Origin: Litoditis marina
Lineage: Eukaryota; Nematoda; Chromadorea; Rhabditida; Rhabditidae
DNA: 64,000 nt
NCBI GenBank assembly: GCA_964036275.1
Contig: OZ038439.1
Coordinates: forward strand, 13,559,095-13,623,094
Direction: 5' to 3'
Positions 56,773 through 64,000 of the stretch are shown piece after piece. The notes under the pieces were generated by a model that did not search any database, was not told the DNA's origin, and saw only the letters and a list, made by a program, of their open reading frames with translations. Within the stretch, counting starts at the first letter, position 1. Each line of letters starts with the position of its first letter. Made by a program: the position numbers and the translations under genes.

Positions 56773-59700
56773 CTACTTGGCCGATTTGGGTAGTCCGAGC
56801 TTCTTGGCCTCGCTCTCGTAGATCAGAAGACGCCACATCTTCACCATGAACACCTCTGCATCGTCATCGAGAATCTAAAGTGATAACGTCAACTAAAAGA
56901 ACTGAAAACAACAAAAACGGACATAGATAAGGTGAAATGAGGTGATAGATCGGTAGTTTGTACAATGAAAATGAACCATGTTTGCAACTTGACTCGGCGA
57001 TGAATTGAAATTATTATTCTTGCGTTTGGCAGTATTTTCAATCCGAGTCTTTCATGAAAGTATATTTCAATACGGTGAAAGCAGTGCGAAAATTCCTCGA
57101 ATCTCCCTGAGTTTAGATGTTTTGAACATCTAAAATCTAAAACCCAAGCCCTAATTCACGCGTGCACAATGTGATTACATATGAAACGGCACCCTAAAAT
57201 TAACTAATGAGTATTTAAAAATAATAAACAAAGACCAGTAAGGTGCGACTAAGCGACAAAAAGTAGTCCGTTTTAGATGTGAACACGTGAAAATTTATGA
57301 TTTTTCCATTAAAAGTAGACCGATTTTCTTATTTTCGGCGAAAAAGTAGTCCGTTTTTCGACCTTTTCTGACTATTTGGACAACTTTATTGGTGTTTGAT
57401 AATAAAACTGACCATGGCAACATCGGTTAGAATAGCCTCCGGCGACGTTTTCGTGGACACCTTTTCGCAGATGAAATCGCACAGCGACTGCTCCTCTTCG
57501 CCTAGAAATCAATTCAAGTCAACTTTCTCAACAAACATGATGTTTTCCTATTTCTAACATAATATTGAAAAAAACAACAACAAAGGCTAAACATAACTAT
57601 CTATCAACCTTCAACTTAGGTAGTGAACTGGAAAACAGTATGAACCCAGTTCCACTGAAATTAGGCACTCGCACGATAGTAAGAAGACCTGTGGCCGTAT
57701 CCACCAATAATTTTTCCCTCTCCCGGGAGCCAAAATTTCAACCAAATTTGCTCTTCCGGGAGCCTAAAAACGCTCCCGGGAGAGGGAAAAATTATTGGTG
57801 GATACGGCCACAGTTTTGAACGTTAATTTGAGAAATATAGTCGAGAACGAACCTAGAAATTCGCTGATCTTCTTTCCGATCCAGGGCCGTACTCGCTGGT
57901 CGATCATCGATTTATCCACGTAGGACCAGTCTATCTTATACGCGAACAGGTCTTCTGGAAATGAAACAAGCGTATATTGCGACTGATACAGCTCTACTCA
58001 TACTTCCAATGCGGTTTCTGTAAAAGTGGGACAATCGGCCAATGAATTGAGCGACGTGACAATGATATTGATCATCGGGGTTCGAGAGATAGTTGGCTAC
58101 CTCCCGCCAACAAGAACAAGGCAACCAACCATTAGAAATGTTCGGATATTATTGTTATATTTATTCAAAACAAAAATATTTGTTGTCATTAAGACTTTTT
58201 GGATGTTATTATGGAAATATGTGCTCAGTGAAAGGTGCCACTCAAAATCGTCTCGACCCTGACTCGAGACGATTTTGGTGTTGTTCTCAGAGGTTGGGTC
58301 ATCATCAGTTGAACCCCTCGAAGAATCGTCTTGAATCAGGGTCGAAACAATTCTGAGTGGCACATATTTCCATAATGTTAGGATACTTCGCATGTGTCCA
58401 AACTGATACTGCGACAACCCACATGTTAACTAAATAGATGAACAACAGCCAAACCAAAACAGACGTACCCTTGGAAATGGGACAGTTGCTACTAACCCGT
58501 TTTCTAATGAAGTAACCAATCAAACAAGTAAACAACGTACCCTTCGTGGTGGGAATGTTGCTGATGAGGTCCCTGACCATCTTCTTCTTCTCTTCGTCCG
58601 TCAACGCCGCCATTCGCTCCTCCTTCGTGATCTCGAACGGACGCAGACGTTTTCTGGCCACTGAATCGTCGTCGTCGTCAAGACCTAAAGATAAAGTATT
58701 CATACACCAGAATAGTCCGAACAATTCGAACAATTTTCTCTAAACTTCTGAAAACGATGAATTTGTCAAATTTTCATTACAAAATGTTATTGATTTTTAT
58801 GTTTTCATTTACATCAAATGCAACGGAATCGTCGTCGTCGTCAAGGCCTGAAGAAAGTTGTACTCAAATTGATTGAGAAAATCTTTATTAGATTCGAAAG
58901 TCAGCGTTTTCTATAAATCGAAATTCTGAAGTCAATTCACAAAGCTCAAATAATACGTCTACGTATTATACATTTTTAGAGCGAGATTTGAATCCATGCG
59001 TGTTCTGCCCGAACAACTACAAAACTCTTCCTTAAAGAAGGACGACTATGTGGTCCAATCCCAACGCTTCAGTCCTTTAAAATGCAATACATTTTTCAAT
59101 TGCAGTTTAAAGGACCGTTGACACATAATAGTCCCCTGCTATAAAACCAACCAAACACTCCGTTCAACCGTTGACTCAGATCTCTCTTCGTTCCCAGTGT
59201 GGCCGGTGCGGGTGAGCCAACCTTAACGGGACCGGTCAGCAGGGCGGGGCTGGCGCTCGACTCGGTCACTGAAAAATGAGACGTGTTACTGTGAAAGAAG
59301 AATCTACCCAGCCCGAGAACCGTATTCTCAGAGCATCACCTCACCATCATAACCATGTTAGAGCTACAGACCAGTAACTATTCTACAACAAGGAACAAGT
59401 TCTTCCGATTCATAGACCTAAAACTTCTTGACTTTCCATCAAAAATAGGCAACCCCTCTTTGCTGGTCTATTCTTGATGAAAAATCAACAATTTTCACTT
59501 GTTTACATAAGAATACTATTTTTTTTGCTTAGTCAGACCTTACTGGTGTTTTCCCTTACCCGTCTTCCATCGATCCTGCTGCTGCGGCGTCTGCGGTGTG
59601 CCGGTGGCCGTTGAGCCGGGACCTCCATTCTGTGCCTCCTCGATGAGTGTCTGCGTCTCTGCCTCCTCCTCACTGTCTGCACCCTCCTCCTCGCTGCCAC

Positions 59701-62700
59701 TGCTCGACGACTCTCTCGCCCCCTCCCTCTGACCGAGGGGCTGATGGGGGTTGGGACTGCCGCTGTCGGCACGGAGACGACGGAGAACGGCTTCTTCCTG
59801 AAAGGGGAGAGGGTTTAGTACAAGAACCACACTCATACTCTAAGGGCAGCCAATTTTCTGGTTTTTTTAAATTAAAAACGTAAAATTCCATAGTTTGAAT
59901 CAAAAATCACCAATTTCTCCTAATTTAACGGAAAGGGAGTTAGTTTTCTCGTTTTTTTCCCAGCTATTTGGCCAAAGTTACGAAAGTATTCTCACACTTC
60001 AGTGCACGCCTCTTCAAATGCTTGTTCACCTAAAAGCCGTGACAGATATCATTTCGGCTATCTAAGCAGTTTGCCCAGGTTACGGTACTATACTCATTCA
60101 TGAGCCCTCACCTGTTCCCTGTGTCTCTTCTTCGCCTCCTCTTCCGCATTTTCAATGTCCTTATTCTCCGCCAGAATCTGTCGTTTCAACTCGTCGATCT
60201 CTGCCAATTCCCTGAGGCGATCCTTCTGATCGGCTTCCCGCTCACGCTCAAACTCACGTTTTCGTTGGAACAGCGAAGAGCTCCTGTAATAAGTGACATA
60301 GAATTGCTGTGGAATAAGAAACATGAGCACCACAACCATAGGTCGGGGCAAATAAAATTATCGTGCGTAACCCCTTAAAATGATTATGTTACCCCTGCAA
60401 AAGTGATTATTTTTCCTTGTTTATTGCGTTTACAGCACCTTTCACCTCCAAAAATGAGCGTAAGTTCCCAAATGTGCCAAAAATGAGTGTAGGTCAGCAT
60501 CATATTGACGTATTTTACCTATGACCACAACACACTTTCAGAAGACCGATAAGGTTTTCTACTGACTTGGGTGTTTGGGCCATCTGAGCTACTTGCAACC
60601 AATAATCAAAGACCAGTAAGATGCGACTAAGCGAGAAAAAGTAGTACGTTTCAGATGAAAACACGTAAAATTAATGATTTTTCCATCAAAAGTAGACAGA
60701 TTTTCTTATTTTTGACGAAAAATTAGCTTGTTTCTCGCGTTCTTCTGACTATTCGGACAACTTTACTAGTGTATGCCAACAATCTACACACATTCTCAAA
60801 CGCGTAAAATTACTTACTTATAGTATTTGGGATCATCCTTCTCGTCGTCATAGTCTTCCAGGAAATGTTTCAGCTTCTTGGCCTCCTTCAGAATGTTCTT
60901 TTTTCTAAAAAAAACCACATGAAATTTTCTCTCTTTTCGACCTGAGATTTGACGTGAAACACTTTTTTTACGTACGCTACATTTCATGTCATAAACCTGT
61001 CGCTCCTCCATCTAGTACAAACGCATGCCCTGAGCCTTAGTATTAGAAAAGGACGATTATGTGGACCGAGGCGCCGGGATTGGTCCACATGATCGTCCTA
61101 TTTTAGAACTATGCCGAATCTCCCTACTATGGCCAGAAATAAGCTCTTTTTCTATCATTTTTCGAGAATATATGCCCACCTATCCTTGGCCTTCCGCTCC
61201 TCCCTCTCATACGTCTTGGCGGCATCCCGTTCCCGCTTCTCCCACTTCTTGAGTCGTTGCGTGTAGGCCATCTCCTTCTCCTTGATCTGTCGCTTCAGAA
61301 TCTTTCGCTCGCGCGCGTCCTCACTGTCCTCAGAATCTCGGCCTCTGCAAAACACAATTATAGCAATTTTCTGGGTGTTTAGCTCTGCCTTTCTCTAAAC
61401 ACAGTGCTCAATGAAACAGAAACTGCTGTTGTAGAAACAAAAACCTTAACACGTAACTGCGTTAAACACCCGTATGAATGGAAACTCCGAAAAAATCGTA
61501 CGCCACACACAATCGTATGTTGTTTCATTTACTTTTTGAATCCCTTCCATCAGTTTCACAGTAGAATTGACCGGCTCGAAATTTCCGAAAAAGTTACGGA
61601 ACGTATATTTGATTGCTCACGCTCACTTGCTAACGTGATTCTCACATTTGTTCAAGTCGAACCAACCTGCTGACACTCCTCTCCTTCTTCTTATTCCTTC
61701 GTGGCGAGTCTGACCTGGACCGAGAACGAGACGAGGCTGAGCTGGACGAACTCCCCGAGGAGGAGCGGGACGAGTGGGACGACGAATGGCGGCGAGATCT
61801 CCTGTTAAGAGGAAAAGCGTGAATTGACCACGTTGAAGAAGCACGATGATGTGGTACAATTGCAACCTTTCAGTCCTTTAAATTGCAATACATTTTTCAA
61901 TTGCAGTTTAAAGGACGTCGAAACGGGATTGGTCCACATATAATCGTCCTGCTTCAAACCCGTTTATTCCTCGAAGACACCAAATACATCCAAACTACAT
62001 TTCTGAGCTTCGCTCTACACGAAAATCCACACTTTCTCCTTTCTCTGAGCATTCAAAATTTCCGTGTCCAACTCGCTTCTTTGGTATAAAAATCGTTAAG
62101 ATGCGGTTACTTTATTCGAGCAACGAACTTTGTGTCGAATAATCGGACCTCACTTGTGTATGTCAACAACCCTGGTGCCAACTCACTATCTAGTTATGAA
62201 TAAACAAAAATATAGAATAATGAATAACAACTATTCGAAGAGAAAAACAACTCACTTCTTTGGTGTGCGACTGCGTCCCCTTCTTCTATCCCTCGTTTTT
62301 CCGCGAGAGTCCGAGCGAGAACGGCGACGTCTACGCTCGTCCTGCAAATAGAACACAACTATGAGCAACTAGTCTGAGAATACGCCAATCGTCAACCGAT
62401 TATGCAATAATCGTCCACTTATGCCGAGAATTATGTGTTTGTACATAATCAAACTTACAAAACAGTGATTTTTCTTTTTGCTAAATTGTCACCTCCACTA
62501 GTGGAGTACATCACACACTTCAACTGTGTGATTATGTTCAAATTCATATAAACAAACTATTTGAGCATTCGTGAACGATTAGCACACAACTAGCTGAACA
62601 CTGTTGTAACATGAACTATTTCGGTCATTTAGTGTTTATTGATTGATTCAGAGAGGACAAGCTAACAATAGAATAACCAGCCTGTCTCCAAGTTCCGCTT

Positions 62701-64000
62701 CAATCTCCCTGCAACTTATTCAATGGTAACCAGTTTTAAACAAGGACAAAAAATACTAGTTGTAAATGAGAAGATCACGTGAAACGTGAGTTTCCACGTT
62801 TCACGTGACTTTGCACCTGCCAAGCAATATAGATAGAACACTGTTAAGTAGGTATAGATAGCCATGCATCGGGAAACCACACGTGGATAGAAATTGGACG
62901 AAAAAACGTATTAACCTACCATAACCCAGTAAATTTGTCCGAATAGCCAGAAAAGTCGAGAAATTAGTATATTTTTGACAATTTTTTGTCGATTATTCGA
63001 ACCTTACTGGTGTATGTCAGCTATTGTTATTATTTTTATAGTCGTTTATTGATCACTTTACGCATACTCACTCACAGTCGACCAATCACTGAACAATCTG
63101 CTCAAATCTGAAAGTCCTGGGTGAATCAATGAGAAACGGCAACACAATGGTGCAGGGAACAAGTGAACATGGTGGTCGGGCTAGCCCGTACAAAACATAC
63201 GTATTGATCGGCTCATCGGCTACAAAAATCAATACGGATGTCTTGAGCTTGAGATTCTGACAGTAGATCAAGACTGACCAACGCTAGCTGGTGCTTGGTG
63301 GGTCAGGCTAGCCTGTACAAAAACATACGTAGTGATCGGCTACAAAATCAATACGCATGTTTTGACCGTAGATCAAGACTGACCCACGCTAGCGTGACAT
63401 GTGCTTGTGAGATAGTGCTAGATGTGTCATACATAAACCTGCCATTCTTCTAAAAGAACACGATCACATACCCTGTCGATGCTTGTAGGAGTTGGTGAAT
63501 CTGAATGTAAATCAAAAGGTAACGACAAAACTGTCAAACCAAGGAGATGCAACACTTCCACACAGCTGGTAACTGTTCGAAAAACGGATATATGAGGCCA
63601 ACAACTCATGATGCAAGTAAACTTCCATAGACCCGTTTTTCTCCCAAAAAAGTTCCAAAAACACAAGAAATCATGCATTCAACTATGAAAGCAGTAACAC
63701 TCATCATGGTGCCTAATTACACACAAGTCGTGGTGCTGAAAGGACGCGTGAGATCACGTGAGAACACGTGAGTGGAGGATGTGGGTCGACACACTCGGCG
63801 GCACGTACCAGACCACCTGGCCGGACACTCCATTGATTGATAATGTGGTGCGAGAAGCCGGCTGAACACCGCGAAAAGGACAGTTACAGTAGGACACAGC
63901 CAGTGAGATATAGCACAGATAGTTAATATGGAGAGTACTCGGTCGATAATGGTTAACATAAGAGAGAGGAATGTGAAACCCACTTACCTTCAACCACCGG
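56773..64000 (-). CDS. rbm-25: RBM25 splicing factor, C-terminal part (runs off the right edge)
   Basis: Nuclear RNA-binding protein that influences 5' splice-site choice. Exons in gene order: 64000-63988 (partial), 63500-63472, 62341-62256, 61801-61667, 61344-61180, 60904-60818, 60283-60112, 59797-59560, 59268 to about 59222, 58684-58541, 57954-57853, 57501-57413, 56874-56773. The part seen runs: Ser/Arg-rich segment (RSRRHSSSHSSRSSSG), a charged region with AKDRKKN...LKHFLEDYDDEKDDPKYYK, a long helix, a Ser/Glu-rich stretch, then the PWI domain (DWSYVDKSMIDQRVRPWIGKK through KMWRLLIYESEAKKLGL) at the C terminus. These blocks are diagnostic for RBM25. The N-terminal RRM is outside. The end of the exon starting at 59268 is uncertain: the donor after GPVK (59222) is in phase 0 but the next exon needs phase 1. 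A donor at about 59152 or GTCCCG near 59234 would keep frame. One exon is only 29 nt. Confidence 0.95.
57229..57398. mobile_element. Family B MITE in the last-but-one RBM25 intron region
   Basis: AAGACCAGTAAGGTGCGACT at the left and GACAACTTTATTGGTGTTTG at the right; 14 bp from the 57413 exon end. Confidence 0.8.
57690..57812. repeat. Perfect 41-bp inverted repeat in an RBM25 intron
   Basis: 57690-57730 and 57772-57812 are exact reverse complements with a 41-base spacer. The inner ends are CTCCCGGGAG-like. No mismatch in 41 bp suggests a very recent insertion or active homogenisation. Confidence 0.97.
58143..58375. mobile_element. Family N element with inner inverted repeat
   Basis: Left part shares about 100 bp with 40681-40800. 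It continues into a palindrome with GTGCCACTCAAAATCGTCTC and GACGATTTTGGTG/GAGTGGCAC blocks. Confidence 0.6.
58464..58500 (-). pseudogene. Duplicated 3' edge of an RBM25 exon with donor
   Basis: The exon end at 58541 (complement of ACGTACCCTTCGTGGTGGGA) recurs 73 bp downstream in gene sense as ACGTACCCTTGGAAATGGGA, keeping AAGG followed by GTACGT. Confidence 0.65.
58826..58853 (-). pseudogene. Duplicated 5' edge of the same RBM25 exon
   Basis: 28 bp spanning the acceptor and the LDDDDDS codons (58663-58690) recur here with two differences; the acceptor becomes CTTCAG, if anything better. A possible GTAAAT donor follows 38 nt into the copy, but its phase does not fit. Confidence 0.7.
59032..59145. 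mobile_element. Family A MITE with a shortened right arm
   Basis: Starts TTAAAGAAGGACGACTATGT; the right arm lacks part of the GGTCCACATAATCG block. Confidence 0.75.
60607..60775. mobile_element. Family B MITE in an RBM25 intron
   Basis: AAGACCAGTAAGATGCGACT and GACAACTTTACTAGTGTATG as ends; interior well preserved. Confidence 0.8.
61044..61105. mobile_element. Internally deleted family A MITE
   Basis: Only the two terminal arms remain (AAAGGACGATTATGTGGACC and GGTCCACATGATCGTCCTATTTT), joined through GAGGCGCCGGGATT. Confidence 0.75.
61832..61957. mobile_element. Family A palindromic MITE in an RBM25 intron
   Basis: Ends TTGAAGAAGCACGATGATGT and CATATAATCGTCCTGCTTCAA; the inner pair around TTTTTCAATTG is intact. 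Starts 31 bp from the exon at 61801. Confidence 0.8.
62919..63018. mobile_element. Short family B MITE with internal deletion
   Basis: CATAACCCAGTAAATTTGTC and GAACCTTACTGGTGTATG as ends, only about 100 bp between them. Confidence 0.65.

Overview
The window reads as AT-rich, intron-dense nuclear DNA of a nematode. All six protein genes are animal genes. Introns end in the worm-type TTTCAG acceptor, and two gene families are typical of nematodes: an ODR-2/HOT Ly-6-like GPI protein and a cuticlin-like ZP-domain protein. The encoded RAD50 and FCP1 look most like Caenorhabditis-type proteins in motif wording, but the introns are long and full of short transposons. I cannot name the species. Exon models were built by hand by requiring matched splice phases and family motifs.

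Layout. 545-6036 (-): N-terminal 255 codons of RAD50, continuing off the left edge. 6.0-21.7 kb: gene-poor, with long CT/GA microsatellites, local tandem duplications, MITEs and a tRNA-derived SINE. 21.7-24.9 kb (+): a complete 185-residue ODR-2/HOT-like protein. 26.5-33.9 kb (-): a complete 429-residue ZP (cuticlin-like) membrane protein in 13 exons. 34-39 kb: no confident gene, several inverted-repeat elements and one possible heat-shock-type promoter. 39.05-49.33 kb (+): complete FCP1 RNA polymerase II CTD phosphatase, 604 residues in 16 exons, with an antisense tRNA-Gly(TCC) in intron 8. 50.9-55.6 kb (-): complete 4'-phosphopantetheinyl transferase (AASDHPPT type), 279 residues in 7 exons, convergent with FCP1. 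56.8-64.0 kb (-): C-terminal part of the splicing factor RBM25 (RS-rich and charged region, then PWI domain), continuing off the right edge.

The genes are unrelated in function (DNA repair, surface signalling, apical matrix, transcription cycle, carrier-protein activation, splicing). They show no operon-like spacing.

Two unusual themes stand out. First, the splice-site-bearing edge of an exon is repeatedly found duplicated in the neighbouring intron, in all six genes. One case forms a 45-nt pseudo-exon with an in-frame stop. Second, several inverted-repeat element families share one plan: short terminal inverted repeats, 8-bp (or near) target duplications, and a core made of one short motif repeated in both orientations, with a different motif in each family. 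Elements are nested in each other, which gives a relative order of activity.
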